From contig JACCIC010000170.1 in NCBI GenBank assembly GCA_018907035.1, positions 555,001-619,000 of the forward strand: a stretch of DNA of 64,000 nucleotides, read 5' to 3'. The position numbers were made by a program, and so were the translations under genes. Below are positions 1 to 13,620 of the stretch, piece after piece; the first letter of the stretch is position 1; every line of letters starts with the position of its first letter. The notes beneath the pieces are model-generated. The model saw only the letters and a list, made by a program, of their open reading frames with translations, searched no databases and had not been told where the DNA came from. The DNA is from Sycobia sp. Sy_11. Taxonomy: Eukaryota; Arthropoda; Insecta; Hymenoptera; Epichrysomallidae.

Positions 1-2150
1 AATAAATAATTAAAATTTTATAACGAAATAAAACATATTAAAACTCATTTTATTTCTTTTCACAGCCACGCCCAGCACATATGAGATTCAGATGCATTTA
101 GTTTTTTACTATTCATGAAATAAACTTTATTTGTTGGATTGAAATACTTTTCGTGGAATAATACCAAAATAAAATAAAACCAAAATAATATCGGTCTTTA
201 TATTGCATATCTGCTTTGTTTTTGTTCTTGTATTATTTGCAGAATTATTATTACATCTGTCAATCATATTATTCACATTATTGCCTTTTTCTTTAACTTA
301 TTAAATAACAGCTTTTCAGGAACAAATTGAATACTTGAATTTTGATAAATTTATTTTAGATCCCCTTCTACTACGGAATCTCGTTCCGCTTTATTTACGA
401 TTGAGAATCTGCTTGCGATATTGAAATACACCCCCGTGGGGGTGAGGAGATATTTTTTCCCGGAAAAATTCTGCCCCTCCACGAGTCACATCTATAAAAG
501 GCACTGATGAAATAGAATCGGCAATGAGATAAAAATGCCGGCGCGCACGAAGGGGGAAAACGAATAAGTGTCAAGAATGACTATCTTCCAGATGTGTTTT
601 TCGTTTCTGAAATTTTTTAAAATCCGTCTCCGACACGTCAGCAATCCGTCGTTTTATTCATTTCAGCGATCTCCTATCCAAAATTAGATATCTTTCGTTA
701 TTGAATTTTTGTATTTCACGTTAGTCGTTTCTTTCAAGGGAGATGTGTAACACGGTGTTTCTGTTCTTTTTATTATTGTACCTCGGCACGGTATTTGATT
801 AATTCATGAAGCTTCATTGGTCACCCAGAGTCTATTTATATTATTTAAGAAAAAGTATTCATAGTTTAATTATTATAAAATGAAACTAAAATTTAATACT
901 TCTACAAATGTATATAGTATTCGTATAAACTGGGCATTTAATACATAGGATATTATTTTATAAAGCAATTTGATTAATCTATACACTAAAAATGGGAGAA
1001 ATATTTAATCCATTAAAATTTATACAGTATTTTGTTTGAAATTCGCCAGAAATAGCTCAGTATTATTTTGCAGATATAAAACATTTATGTTTAGTCAGAA
1101 ATGAAACTTTAGCGATTTTCTATTTAAAATAATATTTAGGTATATTATGTAATTAAAGGCAATGAAAATAACGAAGTATATTATATTTCAATGGGAAAGC
1201 TAAAAAAATTTAACGAATAATAATAATTTTTAAATTTTAAATAGTGAAAAAATTATTTATGTTCAATGACATATGAGTTTGCTTAGCGATCAAGGTAATG
1301 TTGGACAGTTGATTACAGTTCATTCTCAAATGCGTCACCGTCTCACATCGTACTTTGCAATTTTGGAATAGAATTTTGCATTGCACGAACAGATTTAACG
1401 ACGCATTTTTAAAAAACAACTGTGGTCTTTTGTCACAATCATTAAGAAGTATTGAAGAAACTAAATGCTTTTGATTGCAAGTAATTTGAGAATTGTTTAA
1501 TTAGAAATGTTTATTTTTTGGCAAATATATCTGAGTGTAGCCTCTATTTGATTGCTTAGATATATAATACTAGAAGAAAAACGAGAGATATACTACTAAA
1601 TTGAATTTATTCTCACACGAGGAAATGACGTCTTTTCACGAGGACCAGCATCAAAACCCCGACTAAGTTGTTTTAAAAAATAAGAGCTCTGAATGCTTTG
1701 CATTGATATCACGGAATCTATACGGAATATCCAGATTTGCGAAACATCAGAAAATCTTGTCACGCAGGACAATGGGAAAAACCAGAAGAACAGGAGGATG
1801 TATGAGTAAAACACGTGCAGCGCGGATTATCTTAAACTGTTGCAGCGCTGACCGTAATAAAACTTCAAATACGCATTACAATTAAAACTTTTATGTCAAA
1901 TAGTTTTCGCCACAATATAGTTGATCGAAGACTCACAAATCACTATTGGTGATTGAATCAGAGAAATTAAATAATAAATAATTTAAAATCAAAGTAAATA
2001 AAAACACTTGGCCGTTCACATCGGAATAATTTGTTCTGTGATCTTAGCCAAGTATTTATCTTTATTTTATTAATAGTTTTTATCACGTTTATTTAAGCAA
2101 TGCTTAAATAATGCCACAGTCTCCTTAAGCGAAATTTGCTCTTGGAAAAG
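1..2150. other. AT-rich DNA, no gene seen
   Basis: Stops are frequent in all frames and no exon-like stretch stands out. A TATAAAAGG at about 494-502 lies in a small GC-richer patch (430-560) and could be a core promoter, but no transcript start or coding exon follows clearly. Confidence 0.6.
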
Positions 2151-2975
2151 AATTGTCAGCGCCAATCGATAATATTTGGCGAGTCCCTAACTGTCGCCCC
2201 TTGCATAAGCATACCCTGTTCGTTCAAGATGCCCCCCCCCCCCGTAGAATTCCCCATTATGCCGGCGGAACGCAAAAATTCGTCTCAGCGACTGCGTATC
2301 GGATAAGCATCTGGGAGAAGGAGGGGGAGGAGTGGAGTTGAGCGACTCGATTAGGCAGAAGCGTCGCGCTCTGGGGCCGATGATAAATCGGACGAAATAA
2401 TCGCTTGTGTATTTTCCACCGAGCTGCGGTTGAATTTCAGGGCGATAACGCGCGCGCGCGCGCGCTTCCACTGCTGCAGCTTCGCCCGTTGGCTCTTTCG
2501 ATCAATCTACCCCGCACTATCCTTTTCTCTTCTACCCCCTCCCCCCCCCGTTTGCCTCCTGCCGGCAGTCCTCGCAGGACGAATCAACGTCGTGCGTCGC
2601 TCCCCTCGCAAACCCGCCGCCCGCCCCGCGCGATCCGCCACCCCTTTTTCTCTTTTAAGAGCAATCCATTTTGTTCGACAAGCATTAGCGCTGTCCGGGA
2701 TCGATCTCCCTTCTTCGCTTTTTCCTGCCCCCTCTGTTTGTACTACCAGCAGCGTCGCTCAACGTCGGAAGAAGTAGAAATGCCATTGCACCGCTTAGCG
2801 AGTATCTCTTTCGCAGCTTTATCTCACCGCCTCGGTATACATTCGCGCACAAACATATACGCACACTCGTTCAATTTTTTCCACGGCTTTTTTTGTACAA
2901 TGCCTCTCCACTTGGTAACTAATACCACTGCTGGTAATACTGTAGCTTCTGCTGTTGCTATCGATGCCGCGGCGG

Positions 2976-3024
<49 letters not shown>

Positions 3025-3330
3025 TTCCCCCCTCCCCCCTCATGAATTTTTCATCGTCCAAAAAGTTCCGCGTTCTGATTTGACTCTTTGCGCTGGAATT
3101 TAGCATTCATGAAATCCTTCGCCTCCCTTCTACACGCCCCTCGCCCTTGGCCAGTCCCGCTCCTTCGCTTTTGCGTATGGAAAAAGTGAATTGTTTATGC
3201 CCATTTTGTCCGGCGTACGTGCGCGTGTATGCGAATGAAATAAAGTGGGATCGAGGAGGAGGGAGGGCTTTAGGCGAATGGTGCGCGCTTGTGGATCTTT
3301 AAAATTGATGGTCTTGAATCGCGGATGAGG
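2151..3330. other. GC-rich, low-complexity island
   Basis: Much richer in G+C and CpG than its flanks. It includes a 12-C run (2232-2243), a CG repeat (2449-2465), C-rich tracts and a CT microsatellite (2976-3019). Open frames here are long only because of base composition and encode simple Ser/Pro/Leu or Arg/Glu runs. It may be a promoter or 5' untranslated region of a gene not identified here. Confidence 0.5.
2976..3019. repeat. (CT)n microsatellite
   Basis: Almost pure CT for 44 bp, interrupted once by a G near its start. Confidence 0.95.
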
Positions 3331-5779
3331 GAACGAGTTGGTCTCTGATTAATCGGTTCATGCTTTCGCGCTATTTCTGAATTTTAATTTCATTCCCGTT
3401 GATTTTTTTAACGCATTGCAGCAACGTGCTTACAAATCCTATAGGTTTATTTCGACTGATGAACGATTTTTATATGGAGAGGTTCGGGCTTGCAGTTTGC
3501 AAAATTGATTCTTTTACCACAAAGAAATCCTAGCATCACCAAAAGATACTCGTGAAACACATTTTTATTTACTTTCTCGATACATTTTAAGGCTTTTCCA
3601 TATGTTTAAATAAAATAAAAATATAGAAATATCAAATACACGACACTAAGTCTAATATTCAGTACATATTCGAGGTAAATTATAGCGCTCTGTGAAACTC
3701 TATCCTTATCAATATATTAACAAGTAGCCCGCTTCCTTACGAAACTAATATTACTAACGAGGAGTGTTCTCAAACTTGGTAATATTGATATCCTTCACAC
3801 TGCACAATATTTCCGATCACAATATTTTAGTCCTCATAACTCATTAGACAAGTTTAAGACATTGTAGAGGAACAATAAATTCAAAAGCATCAGCACCTTA
3901 TTTATTTCTTAGACAAAAGTTTAGCAATATTATTTCGCAATATTGTTTAGCAATATATAATATGCACTCCAAATATATATATATATATATAAAATTCTCA
4001 GTAAATTAATTAAATTTCAATTAAACTGCTCAATAATTGTTATGAGCAGTATAGCTTTCTTTCCGAGATATGATGCAAAGGTAAAAAAGATCCACCATTT
4101 TTCGTAAACATTGTATAATACATGGTAGACTCGACGTATGTATGGGTATCGATGTTTTTAAAAGGATGCATATGCGCGTATGTACATAGCTATTTGCCTT
4201 TATGAATACGGTAAATATTAGAATGTATCATACTTTTAGCTGTATCCAAAATCATAACGTAAAGGTCGATTGGCTTGCTATCCTTAACATCTCGAGTGAC
4301 AATGATTGATTTTCAGATGAAATATATGTTGGATAATTAGAATGGTAATTCAAGCCTACTTATGTTTATTGTCTAAGAATTTATCGAGATTTAAATTTTT
4401 CCAAAATATGCTAAGGCAAACATTAAATCTCTCATCTACAGTATTAAGTGCTTCCAGGATTGAGAACATTGTAAAAAAAATATACATGAGAAATATACTC
4501 ATTCTCGAAAAGCCATGCTTTTATCGAACCACTGTGGAGAGTAACTGTAACAAGATTTATGATAGTTTACTTATTAGACAATCGTTACTCGGGTTGAATG
4601 AAATAATTCGAAAGTTTCAACTAGACATTTCTTATTTATACTGCATTCAAGCGTACATAGAGAAGGGTACAATTTAACATAAACGTGTGAAATAAATGAT
4701 TCTCGAATGCAGTTTCACTACATTTTACCTGTAGAGGACCGGCATTTGCTCATTTTAATTGCTCTAGAATAAAGTGTAAAAATGCTATCTCATATCATAT
4801 ATAGAACATGGTGGAAGCGCCATATATATAGGTAGATGCAATATATTGGCTTTCCGGCCCGAAAGGTTGACACATATATTATATTTTCTAACTTTAAATC
4901 CATTTGATCTAGTCAGATGATTTAAATTATGGACAATACATCAAAACATCAACCTCATGCACGCACATTATGTGAAATATTTACTGTGTACTGAAGAACA
5001 ATATATCAGTCTATTACATGTTAAAGTATTACAATTACGATATTACATGTTTTACGAGAAAATAGAAAATTTAAGGATTTATATTCAATATCATCTGTCC
5101 ACATTAGTCCAACCTGAATTTGAAAAATCTAATTGCAGATTCGAAATTAGCTACCCCAAAAAGACATTAAAGTCATCCCCACGTTGACTTGAAATAACAA
5201 AAAGTATTTTTAGCCAATCTGTTGTTGACTGGTTCTTTACAGATAAAATTAGAAAATTATAATAACAAATACTTTATTTCACGATATAAAACAAATGCTA
5301 ATTGTGGTCATGCGTGATCTTGGATCGTTGAGACTACCTAGGAACACTCACAATGGAAAAAAACAATACACACTCAGTTCAAGAAGAACTTTTGACTTTG
5401 ATGTTTAACTTCATGTAACCACAAGATTTAATTCTTCTACAAATTTCAGACTGATTCGATCGAAATGAAATTCCATAAGGAATGTGTTAGACTCTTTACG
5501 TTTACACTTGCTCTATCCGTAAGCGGTAATAAGTTTATGAAAAATGGAATCAAGTTATTAGAGAAAATAAATTTAGCCACGTATTCGTAACTGATTTTAA
5601 TTTCGGAAGGATTTCAATTTTTAAATATGCCATCATCGAAGCCTTAAGTGAAAAGTCTAGAATATTAAAAGAAGTTAAATCGACCTCACAAAAACAGAAA
5701 GATTAGTGAATATGAAAATGAAACTGGAAAATCTCGATTTGCTTCAAAATGCCGATGAAAACTTTGTGTATCTCTAAAA
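3331..5779. other. AT-rich DNA, no gene supported
   Basis: An open frame at 4342-4677 (111 codons) and one at 4957-5187 have no recognisable domain, no splice context and neutral composition. I treat both as chance. A short AT repeat is at 3975-3990. Confidence 0.5.
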
Positions 5780-6060
5780 CTATCTAGCCGTGAAATCGTT
5801 TTGCATATGAAAAAAGCATATCGAATCCAGCTGCTGCAGCCCTCTTTCATTAAAATCCCAATGCCATGCGCCTGAGAGAGCCTCGTCCTCGGCCTCCGAT
5901 ATGCGTGTACGCCCTCGTAGAATCAAACGCGCGAACTGGACGTCCTCGATACCACAAGCAGGATATGTATGTATATATATATGAGGCTTCGTCCGGTTCC
6001 TGCCGGAGTACACTGAAGCCGCGGCACACCCAGGGGTGCGCGGATAAGGGATTCTCAACG

Positions 6061-6065
<5 letters not shown>

Positions 6066-6119
<54 letters not shown>
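6066..6119. repeat. (CA)27 microsatellite
   Basis: Pure CA for 54 bp within a moderately GC-rich island (about 5830-6320). Overlapping open frames read as Thr-His or Cys-Val runs and are not genes. Confidence 0.97.
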
Positions 6120-6120
<1 letters not shown>

Positions 6121-6320
6121 CGTCCCTTTTTTAAGAGCCCCGAACAGAGATTTGATTTACTGTTGGACGATAGGTTATCAAGTGTGCTCGATATATATAC
6201 ACAGTGGTTTCGGATGATATATATACCTTTCCTATTTGAAAGAGCGAAGTGGTTTTCGAGTCTGACACAGTCATGTACGCGAAGTTTTGCGAGTTGCGGG
6301 TCTGTTGGTTAAAGTGAATC

Positions 6321-8989
6321 GCGATCAATGGGGTAATATGGAAACTCTTTTACGCGGATTTATCGAAAATATGATATGACGATATTTTGAGGCCCTGTTA
6401 CATAAATGTACAAAATTATATATATATATTGTAGGGATAAGGTTACAAGAGAAAAAGATGACGGTTACACGTAGGTTTAGCTTGCATGTGAGAATATAAT
6501 AAACGTTGTAGTAAAATAAATATATGTTCTGAAATACCAGCTATGGCTTAAAAACCGCGAAGATTTAGTAAAACTTGCTTGCGCCTTATTTTATTTCTAT
6601 ACTCTATCAAAAAGTTTATTTACTCTTGCACGAAAAGTTGTATTCAATACTATCCCATACACTAGACTTTTTAACAGTAGACTGTTAAAGTAATTCCATA
6701 ACAGTGCTGTACGATATAAAATATATAATTTGAATAGTATTTTTTTTTGTGAAGAAAGTTTGAAAACACAATGTTTGTATCAAAAAATCAAATTAAAATG
6801 TGAAAAGTGATTATAAACATATAGTATAAACCCTTGAAGGCGAAGAATTATAATACAGATAGAAGATATGATTTCTTTACTATTGCATACGACTATGCGA
6901 AAAATATCGTGAAAAAAATGGTAATAAAATAACTACTCTAGCCTAATTTTTATATCTGTGCAGTTATCTAACCGAACAGTTATTTGGATTATCAACGGAT
7001 ACCACTGCTTCTAATACCTATTGATATATATATATATATGGCTGATAGATCAGCAATGTGTCTTCATAGATATTATATAGGGCATCGAAAAAAATATATT
7101 GCGGAAATCATCAAACATAAAATATTTAGTAATATAGCATTGATTTAAGATTACGTGCGGAAAAAAAGATATTTCTTGACTTTTTGAAGAAAAAAACACA
7201 GAAACAACTCCATTGCATTAAAAAGAAAAGGTTTCTATAACAATCCATTCTCCATACTTGTTTTAACAATAGAACTCGTCTCAGTTTAGAATAGAAACGT
7301 CAATCTTCCGTGGGCGTGCCTTGGTGAAATTTGTCTCGCCAGCCGAATGATCACTCAGTCAACCGATGAACTGCAGCGTGAGCGAGTGAAATTGCGCGCG
7401 CCCTGCCATCACCGGAGTCAGTCGGTGCATGCACGCCGGTGAAAAAAAAAAGGAACAGACCTCCCCGTGTCGCGACACCCTTTTCGCTTTTAACCAATCG
7501 GGGCCGTGCTCGCCTCGAGGGAGGAAATTCACCAGTCGAGGTGATTCGTCGAAATCAATGAGAGAATTATGTCCGGAATCCCGGGGGCTCTGCGGTCTTT
7601 TGAATAATAAAGGGCTATCGAAGAACAGGGTTGCCCGCGCTACTGTTGTCTCTCGATCGCGTTCTCCCGAACCCCATTTCTTTTTAGAATAGGTTATTTT
7701 TATTTGAAAATTTGAAATTGGAGTTACGTGGCGTATTTCGAATAAAAAATAATTATATTTAAGGAACGATTTGGCTTCTCGTCATCTACTATTCGTTGTT
7801 TATCTAATCGTTCAGATGTTTAACTGCAATTTATATATTGCATAAGTTATTAATATTTGTTTACCGTAAAACGGCGCTGTATTTATGCTTTCAAAAACTG
7901 GCGCTAATCGGCGATGGAGTTCTACAATATGTTAGTAAACAAAGCAAATGCAAATCTTTAGCAGATTTTTAATAAATTAAGTAATTAATATTATTAGATA
8001 ATTATTCAATAGTTAGCAGTTATGCAATACTTATACTTATACTATTAATACGTCAAAGAGGAATATGTCACGTACATACAATGAGGTATTATGAATGTAT
8101 ATATATTTATTTATAAAAGTATTATAAATAAACGAATTACAATAAACTTTGCTAAAAATGCAGAAAGTTTTATTAATATTATTAAATTTTTTGAAGTAAT
8201 AAAACTGATTAGCCATATAGAGTAAATTGTGTAACACAAATGTACAACTTCGACAAATGTTCCAATGAAAAAGCATATGTAATTAACAATTCGGAAAATA
8301 TATTCATTTATAAGCATATATTTATAAATTGATTGGTGGTTTCTCGAAAATCTTTACGTTCTTGAAAGAATTACATAGGAATTTATCAAACAATAATTCT
8401 TATTATCAGATTTGATATTAACTGCATGTAACTCTAGATCGATAACAAAATGAAATATAAAATAAAACTAAATCAACATAAGGAGTAATAAATACAACAT
8501 AAATCAAGTTCTTATTAAATGCTAAATCAATTAATGAATAGGTAAAAGAAATATCATGTAAGATCGGATACACGAGAACAGGTCGGGGATTTTTCAAGAT
8601 AGTTACGATTCCTATAGACGATAAAATTAAGCAAGTACACTAAATAGTATGGGAATCAGTAATTGGCAATAAGGAAGCTAACTGAGATGTGAGTGTTGGA
8701 GCCCATCCGTAAATTTATAGTGCATAAATAGGATTCAGTTGGAATTATGACTAATATTACGGATATTATATTGATGATTGCCAAATATAACATTTCGAAG
8801 TTTATCGGCGCAAAAAGTTATCTTATATAGTAACCACTGTGAAGTAAAATGTATCTTGTATAGTAACATAATGCGTTTTTCGTTTACACATTGATTGAAA
8901 CAGATTCAGGAATCCAATAAGAAATCAAATACCGGATTTACGTTCGGGAACCTGTAACGAAGCTTCTCTTAAAATTTCTGCCCAGATAC
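6321..8989. other. AT-rich DNA with one GC-rich island (7300-7690)
   Basis: No gene seen. The 7300-7690 island has CpG-rich sequence and an open frame of 87 codons at 7429-7692 with no domain. The SINE body fragment at 7864-7946 lies just downstream. Confidence 0.5.
7864..7946 (-). mobile_element. SINE body fragment without its tRNA head
   Basis: Positions 7897-7946 align with the body of the SINE at 26559-26609, sharing GCTAATC, GCGATRGAG and TCTACAAT blocks in the same order and orientation. No A or B box is seen beside it, so it is probably a 5'-truncated or decayed copy. Confidence 0.45.
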
Positions 8990-9460
8990 AGTATAAAAGA
9001 TTATTCGAGGTGTACAAGAATATATATCACCAAAATATATCAAGTACGTACTTAAAGTTCGTGGCGCAAAAAATGGAATGCTTTAGAAGAACTGCTGTAT
9101 TTACCTGAAGTGCCAGTAAATCTCGTCGACATGGAAAGTTTATTTCGTTTGACCAATGGAAAGCAAATACAGCAATTCCCTTAGACAATCCTGGAATCGA
9201 AACCGAAAAACCTATTGAAAAAAAAGATTCTAAGGAAATTAAATAAAATCAACTTTATGCTAGCGAACAATGTTAGGTATTCATGCGTTTCTATTATATT
9301 TATTGTAGTAGTAATGCTAGTTATCATCTTATACATTACTAAGTTTCTATTGTACCGATTGATAAAAATTGGTCATTCATATTTAAAGTTTGCAAGTGCG
9401 GCATCTTCAATTTCAACGTCACTCATACAAAACAATCGAATTTTATGTTGTAATTAAACT
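8990..9460 (+). pseudogene. Possible decayed retroelement envelope-like fragment
   Basis: A stretch around 9075-9185 reads as a short protein-like segment ending in a stop. After a frame slip, an open frame at 9215-9457 contains a strong hydrophobic segment near residues 24-46 followed by basic residues. That order vaguely resembles the C-terminal end of envelope-like proteins of insect LTR retroelements. No other retroelement part (LTR, gag, pol) is seen alongside. Weak call; it could be chance. Confidence 0.2.
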
Positions 9461-11237
9461 TATGAGCATCAGGTATAAGCTTCCATGTAGACTAATGCGA
9501 GCAATGGTAACGCAATGTTACTAAAGCTCATGATATGCTAGTGTTATAATATTCCTTAATATGTAGGAAGCTCACAAATATATATTCTGCTAAATAGTTT
9601 TAGGCATTTTATCTAAATTGTTTGACAATACGAATAATTCAAATATGAAATTCGAATATGTGAATCAAAAATCTGATGATTCAACTGCATAGTTTTTTTT
9701 ACTAAGCGAATCATAGAAGTATATAAGTATCCAGATAATCAAATGAATTAATGTTGATCGGAAAGTTGTACTACCTCAATTTTCTCGTTACATGTTCAAA
9801 CGTTACAAAGTCTGGACATATGCAGCTAAACCACGTACGATGAAACTATATTTTGATTGAAAATTAAAAAAACAATTATGCCCACTGTTTTTTTTAACAA
9901 ACTACCAAATATGTTTATGTGAAATATACAACATCTCATTAGGTTGAGTCCAATCTATCAAACCGATTCGGTTCCTCATCAGGGATGCAAATGAAATTCT
10001 AATAAAAAAATTATATCTAATAACAAAAGCCTATCCTAGCCCCATTCAACTTGAAACTACTTTTCCTTACATCATAAGAAACGCTTTTATTATGTTCTAC
10101 AGAGGTGATTATAAGCAAGAACAGTCTAAATGTCGTTTTAATAGGGTTGTAAGACCGATAATAGTACAATTCAGTATGGGAGGAATGCGATTTACGAACG
10201 CGCGTTAGTTCGCACCCGAGCGGGGCTGGAGGGGGGATTTTTAATTAAACTTTCAGAACTGTTATAGTGAAAAATAGAATAAATATGCCAGAAATTGTAA
10301 CGCCAAGTTAATGACTTTACAAGTAATTACATTACTGAAACTCTGTAAAATCGAAATTGCACGCGTGGAAATTTATATCTTTCGTATTTGCACTATCGTC
10401 AAAGTTTTTTTTTTTTAATTAGAAGCTTTATTGAGGCCTTTTCATGCATATTTAGCTTTACAAAAAATACAGAAATTACAAATCTAGATAAAATATTAAA
10501 TATAAATTATAAATATTGCATTTCTGTACATTGTATTGTCGAATATGATGTACCGAAATATTAAATATTAAGGTTACAATTTTTTAAGAAATTAAACATG
10601 ATTTGGCACGCTTTCATATTAGGCTCAGTGATAAACATCTATATATATTCTATACATAATGGATTGAATTCAGATGCAAATATCAATTTATTTAATTTTG
10701 ATAGCATAATCTTGCTTTGAGCGGTGTAAATCAGGCACTGCCAAATTAAATGATATAAGTCTTCTATTTAGTTTCAAATATATACTAGCTGGGAAGAAAT
10801 AAAATCCAAAATTTTTAATATTAAAAGAATTATTGTTTAATGAACATAGAAATATAAATGCAATACATAGAACGTTTAGCATTCATCGAGCGACAACGAG
10901 TAAGCAATGAATGTCCGGCAACCCACAGGCGCCTTTTATAAACTTATCGCCATTCTTAGCCGTGACAAATTTCATAGCGATAATCCCCACTCTATAGTCG
11001 TAGCCCAAAATTCTTGCGCAGCCGAACGGTCGGAGAGCCCATGGTGGCAAACCAATCGCATTCACTTTTTTCAAAAATCTCGATATTTTTCCATAACAAG
11101 AATACAATTCACCTAAACATGAACTTATACAAGTATTATTTTTGGAAAAATATCAGATGTTTGTTTTATCATTTATGAATCTTTTGCCGTTTCTAATTCA
11201 GTTTGAACTTTAGAATTTATTGTTTTTTTTTCCTCTA
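9461..11237. other. AT-rich DNA, no gene seen
   Basis: Only short chance frames. A small GC-richer patch at 10880-11110 is open in both strands for about 70 codons but shows no domain. Confidence 0.5.
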
Positions 11238-12359
11238 TTTTTCACTTTTTCGGTTAGTTTTCTTATAAGGTTGTACTGTTAAAGGACAATTTTGGCTATT
11301 AGAGGAAGTGTTACTTAGTAGAGATCTCTTAGTACGCATCGGTGGCGGCATTAGTTTTATTTCTGTTGCGTTTTGATTAACCTTATCGTTTGTTTCGTTT
11401 ATGATTGCATCAGACATTGTCGTTACCGTACATTTTTCTGCGGCGATGTTCTCACTCATATTCTCTATTTTCCCTAGTTTTTGTGGAGAGTTGTCAGTCG
11501 TTTCATTATTCGATTTACACAATCTAGAGACGGGTCCTTCCTTCTCGTATATGAAGCATATAAGCTTCTCCGTAGAAAAATATATCCAGTACATCATGTC
11601 ATTATAATATATATTGATATATGGTGGCAGCTAAGGTATATCGTCTGGATTTATCTACACTTGTCTTCGGAAAGTAAGAATGTGAGATAACCCAGATTTT
11701 TTGTTTCCAGCTTTGAGGCATGTAATTTGTGACATTGGAGATATATCTAATTTTTTCAGATCGTCAATAAGTAACTGATTTGGAATTATTGGGAAAATAT
11801 TAGAATAATAATTCTCCTTGCTCTGCTGACATAAGGCCTTATCAAGAGAGAGTATTCTTCAATTTTTAGTGTAGTTTTGTGTTCTCTGAGATAATTCGCT
11901 GTTTCTTTAGAGAGTTTAGAAAAAAACACACACGGCCTTGTGATATACGTGAAACAGCACGAATTTTCTCTGAACCTATCAATTTACCTAGAGCAAGCGT
12001 GTATTCCCGTACTGTGATATGTCCCACCCTGTCTATAAGAATTGCTTGTTCTTTAGAAGCTGGTGTTGGTTCTAACGCTCTTTGAGCATACGTTATTTTG
12101 GAAGCAGTTGCACGATGAGTTTTTTGATTCACTGTATTCAGAAACGCACATTACTTTTTCACTTCACTTATATAAAACGTAATAACAAAATTGTATTGAG
12201 GGGCGACAAACCCCCGATTCACTATATTAATTTTTTGCAGAACTATTTTCTTTTTACTTATTATTAATATCGAGCTGCTACATAGCACGCAGGTACTCGT
12301 AAACACAAACGCGGAGCGAAAATCAAAACACGCCTGCACTGACTGCTCGACAGTCAGTG
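11238..12359 (-). mobile_element. LINE relic: 5' end and degenerate ORF1 (gag-like)
   Basis: Read on the minus strand, a leader starting near 12359 is followed by a coding relic from about 12132 (THRATASKITYAQRALE) through an RRM-like middle part to MMYWIYFSTEKL and a zinc knuckle. I recognise this order from ORF1 proteins of LINE retrotransposons common in hymenopteran genomes (recall, not a search). It is broken: stops fall in the middle part (about 11600-11860), and the CCHC knuckle has lost its second Cys (Tyr) and its His (Pro). The relic ends in a low-complexity Ser/Asn/Lys tail near 11238, with no ORF2 or reverse transcriptase. LINE copies are usually truncated at the 5' end; this one keeps the 5' end and lacks the 3' part, so a later deletion is likely. 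Confidence 0.7.
12337..12359. repeat. Perfect 9-bp inverted repeat at the LINE 5' end
   Basis: CACTGACTG and CAGTCAGTG flank a five-base loop at the very start of the LINE leader. A 5' hairpin may belong to the element's leader RNA (inference). Confidence 0.6.
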
Positions 12360-13620
12360 GTCAAAGATTTTAATCCATTTTCTAATTGTTGCATTTCCAC
12401 AAGATGCACTTTTAATCATATTTCATTACAAAATTTTTATCCTCAAAGTATAAATAAAATTTTGAAACAGTTAATGTGTGCTAACACTGATTCATTTACG
12501 CATCGGCCATTTCAAGAAACTAAAATGTATATCCTTTCGCGTCCTCTATTCATACCGATTGAAATTCGATTTAAACAAAACCCAGGATATATCGATTGCT
12601 ATAAATTGAAGAGAAGTAGTCAATGCACCCTGGCTTTCATTTTCTCCGGTTACAAACTCTTTCTATAGTTGACGTATTGAATAACAATTGAACTGGTATC
12701 CTCTCTTGCCATATAACTCGTGAACACTATAAGCTTGAAAGCATAGCTAACCACGCCGCTCGTGGCGCGGCTCTACTAGAAAAAGCATATTTGACAATAT
12801 TTTAAAATAGAACTATGAAACCAAAAATTTTACGTCAAAACATTTACGCTGATGCAACGAAAGTAAGCAGCTAATGGGGTTTCGATGCGTACACAATATA
12901 ATTATTGTATACTGTTATTTTGATAATGTGAAATATTTGTAATTATATTCTGATTAATATCGCAATGAAAACTAAATTGCACTTCTCTGTTTCTGTTTCA
13001 GGTACGTGGATCAGTATTATTTCTGCACGTTAAAGCTGATAGTGTTTTCCATTTGGTAGGCCATTATGGTGTACGTAATTTCCTAAATTTCGTAGCTATA
13101 ATTCGCTATTCATTAATTATGTTTCAATATCAACTTACATATGATCTGCTATATTCAGATGTTCCAAATATTTTTCATTCATACGGTTGAATCTTCCGAT
13201 GGCAAATTCAATTTTCAGGTGCAATCATAGTATGTATCATCAATTGATCTTAAATCTTTAAAATAAATCCAACGGTCTTTGAGAAACAGGACCAATGTAC
13301 ATTTATAGAACCCGAAAATCCTGAATATAAAAGTAAGTAATTTTGGAACATAAAAACTAGGATTTGTTTTTCTTTCGTGGTAATTTCTTCTGTTATCGTC
13401 AGTAGGGATGGGAAGTATCGTAATTTGGAAACAAGGTCATAGTAATGTAGCCAACTTGTATAACGTATTTGCAAAATCTCATAATTGATCCATTTGATTT
13501 CAATATCGAAGCTTCAATTGGCACAATCTTGACTAATCCGTCTTTCGAATCCAAAAGCGAGAATTGTATAAAAAATTCATTCGCAGAAGAGAATATAGAA
13601 ACGACCCGCGACATATTTTC
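12360..13620. other. No gene supported
   Basis: An open frame at 12357-12668 begins at the LINE border and has no recognisable domain. A pyrimidine-rich acceptor-like site at about 12985-13001 precedes short open stretches, but no coding exon can be defended. Confidence 0.4.

Noticed and set aside
2405..3103. Long open frame of about 230 codons in the GC-rich island
   Set aside because: It runs through C-rich and CT repeats, encodes simple Ser/Pro/Leu sequence, and other frames in the same DNA are equally open.
5866..6312. Open frames across the CA repeat
   Set aside because: Driven by the microsatellite, giving Thr-His or Cys-Val runs, with no domain.
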